A stretch of 11,492 bases of DNA, taken from JAWWBN01 sp033720955. GTDB taxonomy: Bacteria; Acidobacteriota; Thermoanaerobaculia; Multivoradales; JAHEKO01. Below the pieces are notes generated by a model. That model was not told where the DNA came from, made no database searches, and saw only the letters and a list, made by a program, of their open reading frames with translations. Both the position numbers and the translations under genes were made by a program. Below, piece by piece: positions 1 to 6,703 of this stretch (position 1 is the stretch's first letter; every line of letters starts with the position of its first letter). The stretch is taken from assembly GCA_033720955.1 (NCBI GenBank), contig JAWWBN010000109.1, positions 1 through 11,492 on the forward strand. The letters run 5' to 3'.

Positions 1-2103
1 GCCGGCCAGTCGGAGGAGACCCTGTCGCAGAACTACGCCTGCGCCGACTGCGGCACCTCCCTGACCGAGATCACCCCGCGGCTCTTCTCGTTCAACAGCC
101 CCTACGGCGCCTGCGAGGAGTGCTCGGGTCTGGGCACCCTGATGCGGGTGGACCCGGAGAAGGTGATCGCCGACCCCGAGCGGTCGATCGACGCGGGCGC
201 CATCGCCCCGTGGCCCACCAGCTCGGCGTCCTGGCGGATGCGGATGATGCGCACGGTGGCCGAGCAGCTCGGCTTCTCGCTGGAGACGCCGTGGAACGAG
301 CTGCCGCAGCGGGTCCGCGAGGTGATCCTCGAGGGCACCGGACGGCGGGAGATGGACTTCGAGTTCAAGGGCCGGCGCTCGAGCTACAAGTGGCGGGGAA
401 GCTACGAGGGGGTCATCCCGCTGCTCGAGCGCCGCTACAAGGACACCGAGTCGGCGGCGGTGCGGGCGGAGATCCAGAAGTACATGTCGGTGCACGACTG
501 CCCCGCCTGCAACGGCCGGCGGCTGCGCCCGGAGGCCCTCTCCGTGAAAGTGGACGGGCTCTCCATCGACGAGCTCTCCGGACTCACGGTGAGCGCCCTC
601 AAAGAGCGCCTCGCCGGCCTCCACCTCGACAAGCGTCAGCAGGCCATCGCCGGCAAGGTGGTGCAGGAGATCGCCGACCGGCTGAAGTTCCTGGACGACG
701 TGGGCATCGGCTACCTGAGCCTGGACCGCGCCTCGGCCACCCTCTCGGGCGGCGAGAGCCAGCGGATCCGGCTGGCGACCCAGATCGGCAGCAAGCTCAT
801 GGGGGTGCTCTACGTGCTCGACGAGCCGTCGATCGGGCTGCACCAGCGCGACAACGCCCGGCTGATCGCCACCCTCCAGGGGATGCGCGACCTTGGTAAC
901 TCGGTGCTGGTGGTGGAGCACGACGAGGAGACGATCCGCGCCGCCGACTGGGTGATCGACCTGGGGCCGGGCGCGGGGCTCCACGGCGGCGAGGTGGTCG
1001 CCGCGGGCCCGGCCGGGGAGATCGAGAAGAGCGCCGCGTCGCTGACGGCGGGCTACCTGAGCGGCCGTCTCCACGTTCCCGTGCCCGGCGAGCGGCGGAC
1101 GCCGACCGAGCGCCGGCTGGTGATCGAGGGGGCCCGCCACCACAACCTCAAGAACCTCCGCGTCGAGCTGCCGCTGGGCCTCTTCATCGTGGTCACCGGG
1201 GTCTCCGGCTCGGGCAAGAGCAGCCTGATCAACGACATCCTCTACCGCGCCCTGGCCGGGCAGCTCTACCGCGCCGGCGACCGCGCCGGCGACCACGACC
1301 GCATCGTGGGGCTGGAGCAGCTCGACAAGGTCATCGCGATCGACCAGAGCCCCATCGGCCGGACCCCCCGCTCGAACCCGGCCACCTACACCAACGTCTT
1401 CAACCACATCCGCAGCCTGATGGCCAAGACCCCGGAGGCGCGGATGCGCGGCTACAAGCCGGGGCGGTTCAGCTTCAACGTCAAGGGCGGCCGATGCGAG
1501 GCGTGCAAGGGCGACGGGCAGACCAAGATCGAGATGCACTTCCTGCCCGACATCTACGTCACCTGCGACGTCTGCGGCGGCGCCCGCTACGACCGCGAGA
1601 CCCTCGGGGTGCGCTACAAGGGCAAGAACATCGCCGAGATCCTGGACCTCTCCGTGGAGCAGGCGCGGGAGTTCTTCGAGAACATCCCGCCGGTGGCGCG
1701 GATCCTCACCACCCTGGACGAGGTGGGCCTGGGCTATATCCGCCTGGGCCAGCCGGCCACCACCCTCTCGGGCGGCGAGGCGCAGCGGGTCAAGCTGGCC
1801 AAGGAGCTCTGCAAGCGCTCTACGGGCCGCACCCTCTACCTGCTGGACGAGCCCACCACCGGTCTCCACTTCGACGACGTGGGCAAGCTCCTCAAGCTGC
1901 TCCACGGCCTGTCGGAGAAGGGCAACACGGTGGTGGTGATCGAGCACAACATGGAGGTCATCAAGACCGCCGACTGGATCGTGGACCTGGGGCCGGAGGG
2001 GGGCGACGCGGGCGGCGAGCTGGTGGCCGAGGGGCCGCCGGAGGCGGTGGCCCGGGTGACGAGGAGCCACACCGGGAGGTACCTGAAGCAGCTCCTGGGC
2101 TGA
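1..2103 (+). CDS. uvrA: UvrA, excinuclease ABC subunit A (5' end missing)
   Basis: This is the damage-sensing ATPase of nucleotide excision repair; it works as a dimer in the cytoplasm and loads UvrB onto lesions. The open frame runs from base 1 to a TGA at 2101-2103 and encodes 700 residues. Family members are about 940, so roughly the first 240, including the first Walker A, lie upstream of the window. Seen in order (window codon numbers): zinc finger Cys14/17/38/41; ABC signature LSGGE at 248-252; Walker B LDEP at 273-276; second Walker A GVSGSGKSS with Lys406; second zinc finger Cys499/502/522/525; second LSGGE at 589-593; second LDEP at 615-618; and the family ending after NTVVVIEHNMEVIKTADWI. 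All key residues of the visible part are present. The next gene begins 29 bases downstream, but nothing ties it to repair. The first ATG inside the window (142) is not the true start. Confidence 0.98.
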   Translation, partial: AGQSEETLSQNYACADCGTSLTEITPRLFSFNSPYGACEECSGLGTLMRVDPEKVIADPERSIDAGAIAPWPTSSASWRMRMMRTVAEQLGFSLETPWNELPQRVREVILEGTGRREMDFEFKGRRSSYKWRGSYEGVIPLLERRYKDTESAAVRAEIQKYMSVHDCPACNGRRLRPEALSVKVDGLSIDELSGLTVSALKERLAGLHLDKRQQAIAGKVVQEIADRLKFLDDVGIGYLSLDRASATLSGGESQRIRLATQIGSKLMGVLYVLDEPSIGLHQRDNARLIATLQGMRDLGNSVLVVEHDEETIRAADWVIDLGPGAGLHGGEVVAAGPAGEIEKSAASLTAGYLSGRLHVPVPGERRTPTERRLVIEGARHHNLKNLRVELPLGLFIVVTGVSGSGKSSLINDILYRALAGQLYRAGDRAGDHDRIVGLEQLDKVIAIDQSPIGRTPRSNPATYTNVFNHIRSLMAKTPEARMRGYKPGRFSFNVKGGRCEACKGDGQTKIEMHFLPDIYVTCDVCGGARYDRETLGVRYKGKNIAEILDLSVEQAREFFENIPPVARILTTLDEVGLGYIRLGQPATTLSGGEAQRVKLAKELCKRSTGRTLYLLDEPTTGLHFDDVGKLLKLLHGLSEKGNTVVVIEHNMEVIKTADWIVDLGPEGGDAGGELVAEGPPEAVARVTRSHTGRYLKQLLG

Positions 2104-2116
2104 CCCGTGGGGCGTC

Positions 2117-2123
2117 AGGAGAG
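2117..2123 (+). promoter_or_regulatory. Ribosome binding site deciding the DUF3592 gene start
   Basis: AGGAGAG lies 9 bases before the ATG at 2133. The open frame continues far upstream inside uvrA, so this site is what fixes the start at 2133 and not at an earlier in-frame ATG. Confidence 0.7.
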
Positions 2124-2132
2124 CCGGAGCCG

Positions 2133-3824
2133 ATGAGCGCGAGCGACCCCTTCGCCGGCGATCCGCGGCGCGCCCGCCGCCCACCGAAGGTCTGGCTGGG
2201 CGTCGGTCTTCTCGCCCTCTTCACGGGCATCGGGGTCCTGGGCACCGTGGCGGTCGCCATCGACTGGCTCCAGGGTCTCGAGACCTGGAGCTGGGAGGAG
2301 ACGAGCTGCACCGTGCTCAGCTCCCGGGTGGTGCCGCGGCCGGAGGTGGGCGATCACCTCTTCGAGGTGACCTACGGTTTCCGCTGGGCCGGCGGCGACC
2401 GGGTGGGCTCCACCTACCGGCATGGCTACGCCGGCTCGGACGACGAGGCCGAGGCCCGGGTCCTGGCCAGCCGCTACCGACCGGGCGACGCCCTCTCCTG
2501 CTGGGTCGATCCGGAGGACCCCGCTCGGTCGGCCCTCCTGCGCGCCGACCTCTGGCGGGGGCTGTGGATCTTCGTGCCGCTCCTCTTCGTGGCGGTGGGG
2601 GGCGGCGCGCTCTGGCTCCTTCTCGGCGGCGCCGGACAGGAGACGAAGGAGCGGCCGCGGCCGCTCCGGGAGGGGGTCCGGGGCTTCAAGGCTCCGGTGG
2701 CCGTGGTCGGGCTCTTCGGGCTCTTCTTCCTGGTCGGCACCGGGATGCTGCTGCCCTTCTTCGTCTGGCCGGCGCTCGACGTGCTGGAGGCGCGCTCGTG
2801 GAGCCAGGTGCCGTGCGAGATCGTCGAGAGCGGCGTGCGCTACCACCGGGGCGACGACTCGACCACCTACAGCGTCGAGGTCCTCTTCCGGTACGAGGTG
2901 GACGGCCGAAAGTACCTGTCGAACCGCTACCGCTTCCTGGGCGGCTCCAGCAGCGGCTACGAGGGCAAGGCGCGGGTGGTGGCGGAGATCCCGCCGGGAA
3001 CGAGGACGACCTGCTTCGTGGACCCGGACGCGCCCGAGGAGGCGGTTCTGAACCGGGGCCTCTCCGGCGACATGCTCTTCGGGCTGATCCCCCTGCTCTT
3101 CGCCCTGGTCGGGGCCGGCGGACTGTGGGCGACCTACCGGATGGCGCGGCGGGCGCGGGCGGACGCGGCGGAGCCGCCCTGGAGGCGGGCGCCGCCCGTC
3201 GAGGAGTCGGCCCCGGAGATGGGACCGGTCGTCCTGGAGCCCGCCGCGGGTCCTCTGGGCCGGCTCGTCGGCGCCGCCCTGGTGGCGCTCTTCTGGAACG
3301 GCTTCGTCGGCATCTTCGTCTGGCACGTCGCGGCCGAGTGGCGGCGCGGCAACCCGGACTGGTTCGCGGCCCTGGTGCTGACGCCGTTCGTCCTCATCGG
3401 GCTGCTGATCGCCTCGGGCATCCCCTACACGGTGCTGGCCCTGGCCAACCCCCGGCCGCGGCTGCGGCTCAGCCGCGGCCGGCTGGCCCCCGGGGAGTCG
3501 GTCCAGCTCGAGTGGAGCTTCCGCGGCTTCGCCGGGCGCCTGCGCAAGCTGACCATCCACCTCGTCGGCGCGCCCCGCAGCGTCCTCTCCCGGGGCGTCG
3601 ACGGGGCGCTGGAGCACCCGGACGCGACCTCGGTGGAGCTCGTCGAGCGGCTGCGCGGCCAGGGTCTGGAGCACGGCGCCGTGACCCTGGCCATCCCCGA
3701 GGACGCCCGGCCGACCCAGCGGGAGGAGGACGACCCCTACGTCTGGAAGCTGGCGCTGCACGGCGAGATCGCCTACTGGCCCGACGTCCGGACGAGCTAC
3801 GAGCTCGAGGTGGACCGGGGGTGA
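2133..3824 (+). CDS. Double DUF3592 membrane protein with C-terminal beta-sandwich-like domain
   Basis: This 563-residue inner-membrane protein has no known biochemical function. Six hydrophobic helices are visible at about residues 20-43, 143-166, 188-212, 312-335, 377-400 and 410-437. Two DUF3592 modules sit between helix pairs. The first (about 51-140) has WSWEETSCTVLSS near its start and CWVDPEDPARS near its end. The second (about 221-310) has SWSQVPCEIVES and CFVDPDAPEEA. This ordered pair (a W-x-x-x-x-C start and a C-[WF]-V-D-P end) is what identifies the family. Residues 441-563 are soluble and strand-rich, ending in IPEDARP, VWKL and YWPDVRTSYELEV, as in other long DUF3592 proteins; I infer an arrestin-like beta-sandwich. 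The linker at 338-375 is proline- and charge-rich. The last codons overlap the start of the next gene (GTGA), so the two products are probably made together. The two modules may come from internal duplication. Confidence 0.9.
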   Translation: MSASDPFAGDPRRARRPPKVWLGVGLLALFTGIGVLGTVAVAIDWLQGLETWSWEETSCTVLSSRVVPRPEVGDHLFEVTYGFRWAGGDRVGSTYRHGYAGSDDEAEARVLASRYRPGDALSCWVDPEDPARSALLRADLWRGLWIFVPLLFVAVGGGALWLLLGGAGQETKERPRPLREGVRGFKAPVAVVGLFGLFFLVGTGMLLPFFVWPALDVLEARSWSQVPCEIVESGVRYHRGDDSTTYSVEVLFRYEVDGRKYLSNRYRFLGGSSSGYEGKARVVAEIPPGTRTTCFVDPDAPEEAVLNRGLSGDMLFGLIPLLFALVGAGGLWATYRMARRARADAAEPPWRRAPPVEESAPEMGPVVLEPAAGPLGRLVGAALVALFWNGFVGIFVWHVAAEWRRGNPDWFAALVLTPFVLIGLLIASGIPYTVLALANPRPRLRLSRGRLAPGESVQLEWSFRGFAGRLRKLTIHLVGAPRSVLSRGVDGALEHPDATSVELVERLRGQGLEHGAVTLAIPEDARPTQREEDDPYVWKLALHGEIAYWPDVRTSYELEVDRG

Positions 3825-5047
3825 GCCGCGGGCGGCGGGCCGGCCCTCTGCTGCCGCTGCTGGTCGTGGCCGCGGCGGCGGAGGCCGAGACGGTACGCGT
3901 TCCGGCCCGCGGGACGGTCGCCGGCCAACCTGTCGCCACCACGGTGGACTCGGTGGCCGCCGCCTACTACCTGGAGAGCTACCTGGGGGAGGGGAAGCGG
4001 CAGGCCGGGCTCCACCAAGCCATCGACCGGGCGCTGGCGGAGGCGCCCGACCCCGCCGACCGCGAGGCGCTGCGCCGCCTGGCGGCACGCTTCTCGACGG
4101 ACTTCGCCACCCTCTACTTCGTCCACGCGCTGGATGGGGTGGAGAGGAACCGGCGCGCGCGGGAGAGCTACCGGGCGATCCTGACCAGGCTGCCGACCGA
4201 GGGTGTGCCGACCGAGCTGGTCGCGGCCCACCGCGACACCCTGTTCGTCTTCGTCCCGGGCTACGGCTACCGGCTCAACCCGGCCACCGGGGCCGACTTC
4301 GCCCGGCAGCGCCGTCTCATGGAGGAGACCGGCTTCGCCACCCGCCTGGTGGAGACGGACGAGCAGGGGACCGTGGAGGGCAACGCCCGGATCGTCGCCG
4401 CGGCGCTCGAGCGGCTGGCCGCCGACCGTCGGTCCGTCGTGGTGGTGAGCACCAGCAAGGGGGGCGCCGAGGCGGCCCTGGCGCTGGGCGGCGGGCTCCC
4501 GCCGGAGGCGGCCTGGAAGGTGCGGGCGTGGATCAGCGTGGGCGGCCTGCTGCGGGGCAGCCCGTACGCCGACCGGGCCCTCCGCTCCGGTCTCATGGGT
4601 CTGGTGGGCCGCGCCTTCCTCCTCTTCCGCGGCCTGCCCCGCGAGATGGTCGCGAGCCTGTCGACCGCCCGCCGTCGCGCCGCCTTCGAGGCCCTCGCCC
4701 TGCCCGACGGCCTGCTGGCCGTCCAGTTCGTGGGCGTGCCGCTCTCCGGCCAGGTGAGCCCCGACGTCAGAAGACGCTACCGAGCGATCCGCCCCGAAGG
4801 CCCCAACGACGGCCTGACCCTGCTGGCCGACGAGCTGGTTCCCGGCGGCGTCGCCATCGCCGAGCTGGGCCTGGACCACTACTACCGCGATCCGAGCATC
4901 GACGAGAAGGGCCTGGCGCTGGTGGTGCTGGTGCTCGAGAGCTTGGAGGGGAGAGGAGGCTCGCGAGGGCGAGACCGATCCTCGGAGCCGATCGACCCAC
5001 TGCCGGGCCTCGGCGGAGGCGGGGCGATCCCCTCCGGCGCGCCGTGA
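3821..5047 (+). CDS. Secreted alpha/beta-hydrolase-like (lipase-like) protein
   Basis: The product is 408 residues. The GTG start at 3821 overlaps the TGA of the preceding gene (GTGA), typical of translational coupling, and is the only start that gives a clean signal peptide: MSRGRRAG, a hydrophobic core LLPLLVVAAAA, and likely cleavage after AEA (residues 20-22). So it is probably periplasmic or secreted. The core resembles an alpha/beta hydrolase: strand LFVFVPGYGY (141-150), strand SVVVVSTSKGG (205-215) with Ser212 as candidate nucleophile, Asp330 in PNDGLTLLADELV, and His353 in LGLDHYYRD. Ser/Asp/His occur in the proper order. The nucleophile elbow is S-T-S-K-G and not the usual G-x-S-x-G. 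Residues 55-125 are helical and charged with no recognised domain. The last 30 or so residues are glycine/proline-rich and probably disordered. Substrate is unknown; an esterase or lipase acting on envelope lipid is an inference. Confidence 0.82.
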   Translation: MSRGRRAGPLLPLLVVAAAAEAETVRVPARGTVAGQPVATTVDSVAAAYYLESYLGEGKRQAGLHQAIDRALAEAPDPADREALRRLAARFSTDFATLYFVHALDGVERNRRARESYRAILTRLPTEGVPTELVAAHRDTLFVFVPGYGYRLNPATGADFARQRRLMEETGFATRLVETDEQGTVEGNARIVAAALERLAADRRSVVVVSTSKGGAEAALALGGGLPPEAAWKVRAWISVGGLLRGSPYADRALRSGLMGLVGRAFLLFRGLPREMVASLSTARRRAAFEALALPDGLLAVQFVGVPLSGQVSPDVRRRYRAIRPEGPNDGLTLLADELVPGGVAIAELGLDHYYRDPSIDEKGLALVVLVLESLEGRGGSRGRDRSSEPIDPLPGLGGGGAIPSGAP

Positions 5048-5048
5048 A

Positions 5049-5909
5049 TCAGCTCCCCTCTGCGGACTCCCAGGCTCCTGCGACGAAGGCGCCCTTGCGC
5101 CGGGTCCGCGAGGCGAGGACGAGGACCGCGCCCGCCATGACCAGGATGTTGACGACCGAGTCCTCCGGCCCGAAGGATCCTCCCGTCAGCCAGAGCGGCC
5201 CCTCGGAGGCGGTCTCGAGCGGAGCCGACAGGCGCCACTCCTCCGCGCCGGAGAGCGGCACGCCTGCAACGAAGATGGTGAGATTCCAGGCCGCGTGGTT
5301 GGCGATGACCACCGAGAGATTGCGCGAGTGGACGAAGATGAGCGACCAGAACGCGCCCAGCAACGTCACCGAGATCACCGTGACCGCAGTGGTGCCCTCG
5401 TTCAGGAGGTGCAGGAGGCCGAAGCCCAGAGACTGAACGACCAGAGCCGAGACGGTCCCGGTGTGCTTCTCCAGCAGCCGGAAGATCACGCCGCGAAAGA
5501 CGGCTTCCTCGATCACGACCATGAGGACGATCATGCTCATGAGGGGCAGCGCCGCGGAGACGCCGCGGACCGAGAGCAGGCGATACTGGCCGAGCGCGAA
5601 GAGCGCCAAGATGGTCGCGCCGATCAGACCGATCCCCAGGAGGGCGCTGAGTGCGGCCGGCACGGGCTCGAGCGCCAGCTCGGTCGGGCGGCGCCGCTCG
5701 TAGTACCTGGCGGCAGCCCAGTACCCGAGGAACAGCGACACGATCACCCCGAGGCGTCGGAAGACCGTCACCAGGACCCCCTCGGGTGAGAACAGGCTTT
5801 CCGCCAGCGCCGCGAAGCCCAGCCGGTAGAGGACGATGCAGGCCCCGATCGCCAAGAGCGGCACCGCCAGGTCCGCCAGAAGGCGCACGACTCGCCCGAG
5901 GTACTTCAC
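5049..5909 (-). CDS. CPBP (Rce1/CAAX-protease-like) intramembrane metalloprotease
   Basis: This 286-residue membrane protein has about eight hydrophobic segments: about 11-32, 44-68, 86-108, 118-140, 151-170, 173-193, 197-218 and 249-268. The three family motifs are all present: EEAVFR (Glu134, Glu135, Arg139), FGLLH (His167) and HAAWN (His205, Asn209), so the metal-binding catalytic set is intact. Family members cleave prenylated or other membrane substrates, or act in bacteriocin immunity and protein secretion; the substrate here cannot be told. The start is a GTG immediately preceded by an in-frame TAA, so no longer reading is possible. There is no clear Shine-Dalgarno, and a GTG at codon 8 is an alternative. 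The stop lies one base from the stop of the convergent hydrolase gene, leaving no intergenic terminator. It is probably transcribed alone or from the toxin-antitoxin side 268 bases away. Confidence 0.93.
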   Translation of the reverse strand: MKYLGRVVRLLADLAVPLLAIGACIVLYRLGFAALAESLFSPEGVLVTVFRRLGVIVSLFLGYWAAARYYERRRPTELALEPVPAALSALLGIGLIGATILALFALGQYRLLSVRGVSAALPLMSMIVLMVVIEEAVFRGVIFRLLEKHTGTVSALVVQSLGFGLLHLLNEGTTAVTVISVTLLGAFWSLIFVHSRNLSVVIANHAAWNLTIFVAGVPLSGAEEWRLSAPLETASEGPLWLTGGSFGPEDSVVNILVMAGAVLVLASRTRRKGAFVAGAWESAEGS

Positions 5910-5914
5910 TTACT

Positions 5915-5936
5915 GACCGGGGGTCGGCGTCCGGTC
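5915..5936. repeat. Inverted repeat just upstream of the CPBP start
   Basis: GACCGG (5915-5920) and CCGGTC (5931-5936) are perfect 6-base arms around a 10-base centre, five bases upstream of the GTG start of the CPBP gene. The arm-to-arm distance of 16 bases would suit either an operator or an RNA hairpin in the leader. In 70%-GC DNA such short arms can be chance. Confidence 0.3.
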
Positions 5937-6010
5937 CGTGCGTGAGTCGGGAGCGAGCATAGCTGGCGGGGCGGGGCAGGGAGCTGAATGGGGTTCAGGT
6001 TGGGGGTTTG

Positions 6011-6038
6011 GTAAGTGGCTCCTGTCCCAGCCATTTAC
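6011..6038. repeat. 10-bp-stem hairpin, possibly REP/MITE-like
   Basis: GTAAGTGGCT (6011-6020) pairs with AGCCATTTAC (6029-6038) across the loop CCTGTCCC. The single non-Watson-Crick position is a G-U pair in RNA. The nine bases GTAAGTGGC recur as the reverse complement GCCACTTAC at 6814-6822, on the far side of the toxin-antitoxin genes. From memory, strings of the type 'gggacaggagccac' are often dispersed in bacterial genomes near REP-associated (RAYT) transposases; this cannot be checked here. No T-run follows on either strand, so it is not an obvious terminator. Confidence 0.45.
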
Positions 6039-6054
6039 GGTGTGCCTCGCCAGT

Positions 6055-6114
6055 CAAGTACATTTCCCGTCAAGTTTCGACCCTGAGCCTTCACCTCCCT
6101 ACGCGGTGTACTTG
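6055..6114. repeat. Distant inverted repeat CAAGTACA / TGTACTTG
   Basis: CAAGTACA (6055-6062) and TGTACTTG (6107-6114) are exact inverted copies 44 bases apart, in the spacer downstream of the toxin gene. They could be paired protein-binding sites or chance. Confidence 0.25.
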
Positions 6115-6127
6115 GATCGGGCGTTCA

Positions 6128-6159
6128 ACGGCCCTGAGTGATCGACCCATACGGGCCGT
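6128..6159 (-). terminator. Weak hairpin downstream of the toxin gene
   Basis: ACGGCCC (6128-6134) and GGGCCGT (6153-6159) form a perfect 7-bp stem around an 18-base loop, 18 bases beyond the toxin stop codon. It is in the right place to end the antitoxin-toxin message, but the loop is long and there is no T-run. Confidence 0.3.
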
Positions 6160-6177
6160 GTGCCGTGCAGCAACTGG

Positions 6178-6447
6178 TCAGAGAGTGCCACGGTAGACGT
6201 CCCTGCGGTGGCCGACTTTGACCACATACACGATCAGCCTGTCGTCCTCGATGGCGTAGACGATCCGATAGGACCCTTGGCGGATCCGGTAGCGATCGCG
6301 GCCAGACAACTTGCGACATCCTGGTGGCCGAGGATCCTCGGCCAACCGGCGAATCCTACCTACGACGCGCTTGCGGTCCTTCGTACGGGGGATGGATTCA
6401 ATCACCTTGACCGCCGACGATTTGATCAGAACCTCAAATCTTGCCAC
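6178..6447 (-). CDS. RelE/ParE-superfamily toxin
   Basis: This 89-residue protein is the toxin half of a type II toxin-antitoxin pair. Family members are ribosome-dependent mRNA interferases (RelE) or gyrase poisons (ParE); sequence alone does not decide which, although the ending resembles RelE more. Visible family features are a helical N-terminus with RRLAEDPRPPG (residues 33-43), KLSGRDRYRIRQGSYRIVY (46-64) and the C-terminal strand VVKVGHRRDVYR (75-86), which carries the basic and tyrosine residues of the active-site region. The length is usual. The GTG start at 6447 lies inside the antitoxin gene, a 14-base overlap, with only a poor Shine-Dalgarno (GAAGCGGC). Toxin synthesis is therefore probably coupled to antitoxin translation and kept low. 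G+C is lower than in the neighbouring genes (53% and 63% on two 60-base lines), suggesting horizontal arrival. A 20-bp palindrome lies within codons 35-41. Confidence 0.93.
   Translation of the reverse strand: MARFEVLIKSSAVKVIESIPRTKDRKRVVGRIRRLAEDPRPPGCRKLSGRDRYRIRQGSYRIVYAIEDDRLIVYVVKVGHRRDVYRGTL
6325..6344. repeat. 20-bp perfect palindrome inside the toxin gene
   Basis: TGGCCGAGGATCCTCGGCCA is identical to its reverse complement over all 20 bases. It encodes toxin residues 35-41 (LAEDPRP), a conserved loop in RelE-like proteins, so part of it is constrained by the protein; the exact symmetry uses synonymous positions too. In the mRNA it would fold as a tight GC-rich hairpin. Confidence 0.9.
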
Positions 6448-6667
6448 GCCGCTTCAGGTCCCTGACCACGGACTCAAAGGGCAGGTTCGGTTCGGAGGCT
6501 CGCTCCTCGAACGCCGCAAGATCTTCAGCATCCTCGGCCAGCGTGATCTTGACCGCCTCGTTCACCAACTCGGAGAGGCTGCAGTCGGTCTCGGCGGCCT
6601 TCAATCGCAGTGCGCGGTGCAACTCCGGATCGAAGTAGACGGTAGCTCGCTTCTGTGCGGTTGCCAT
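6434..6667 (-). CDS. Ribbon-helix-helix antitoxin (CopG-like)
   Basis: This 77-residue cytoplasmic protein neutralises the adjacent toxin and probably represses their shared promoter. Residues 7-12 (RATVYF) form the DNA-contacting beta-strand, 14-26 (PELHRALRLKAAE) and 30-44 the two helices of a ribbon-helix-helix fold. Residues 45-77, ending in NLPFESVVRDLKRRGKI, are the acidic-then-basic tail that wraps the toxin; this ending is typical of RelE-partner antitoxins. I chose the ATG at 6667, not the in-frame ATG at 6727. The longer reading would put 20 unconserved residues across a well-formed promoter and operator, while 6667 matches family N-termini. No Shine-Dalgarno precedes it, and the promoter predicts that transcription begins at this very A. 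The end overlaps the toxin start by 14 bases. Confidence 0.92.
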   Translation of the reverse strand: MATAQKRATVYFDPELHRALRLKAAETDCSLSELVNEAVKITLAEDAEDLAAFEERASEPNLPFESVVRDLKRRGKI

Positions 6668-6673
6668 AGCGAC

Positions 6674-6702
6674 ATCATAGCGTCTTGACGTCTTAACGTC
6701 AA
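6674..6702 (-). promoter_or_regulatory. Sigma-70-type promoter of the toxin-antitoxin operon, predicted leaderless
   Basis: Read on the minus strand, -35 TTGACG (6702-6697) and -10 TATGAT (6679-6674) are separated by exactly 17 bases. Each hexamer differs from the sigma-70 consensus at one position. With the -10 occupying -12 to -7, position +1 is base 6667, the A of the antitoxin ATG, so the transcript would have no 5' leader. Confidence 0.75.
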
Positions 6703-6703
6703 G
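6684..6703. promoter_or_regulatory. Palindromic operator over the antitoxin promoter
   Basis: CTTGACGT (6684-6691) and ACGTCAAG (6696-6703) are perfect 8-base inverted arms with a 4-base centre. One arm contains the -35 hexamer and the other lies in the spacer, the expected position for autorepression by a ribbon-helix-helix antitoxin or the antitoxin-toxin complex. Binding is inferred, not shown. Confidence 0.75.

Larger units (their letters stand above)
5910..6177. other. Gene-poor spacer between toxin gene and CPBP gene
   Basis: No credible gene is seen. Short open frames here have no recognisable sequence and cross the neighbouring genes. The segment has longer T/A-containing stretches than the flanks and contains four inverted repeats, listed separately (5915-5936, 6011-6038, 6055-6114, 6128-6159), plus two GTCAAGT copies at 6053-6059 and 6069-6075. 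It should hold the promoter of the CPBP gene, but I could not pick a convincing -35/-10 pair. Confidence 0.6.

Noticed and set aside
1494..2132. Upstream extension of the DUF3592 frame into uvrA
   Set aside because: It would overlap 600 bases of uvrA with a non-protein-like sequence; the ribosome binding site and a family-like N-terminus support 2133.
2115..4088. Minus-strand frame of about 650 codons opposite the DUF3592 gene
   Set aside because: Composition is Pro/Arg/Gly/Asp-rich with no recognisable motif; the + strand reading has two DUF3592 modules and six membrane helices.
3797..4879. Minus-strand frame of 360 codons opposite the secreted hydrolase
   Set aside because: No motif, biased composition, antisense to a gene with a signal peptide and hydrolase motifs.
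5295..5789. Plus-strand frame opposite the CPBP protease
   Set aside because: Shadow of a clear membrane protease; the translation is a charged, His/Asp/Arg/Gln-rich string typical of antisense to hydrophobic genes.
5938..6196. Short plus-strand frames in the spacer beside the toxin gene
   Set aside because: No recognisable sequence, no ribosome binding site, and they run over the inverted repeats.
6311..6688. Plus-strand frames antisense to the toxin-antitoxin genes
   Set aside because: The minus-strand pair is recognisable, overlapping in standard order and preceded by a promoter; the plus frames have no support.
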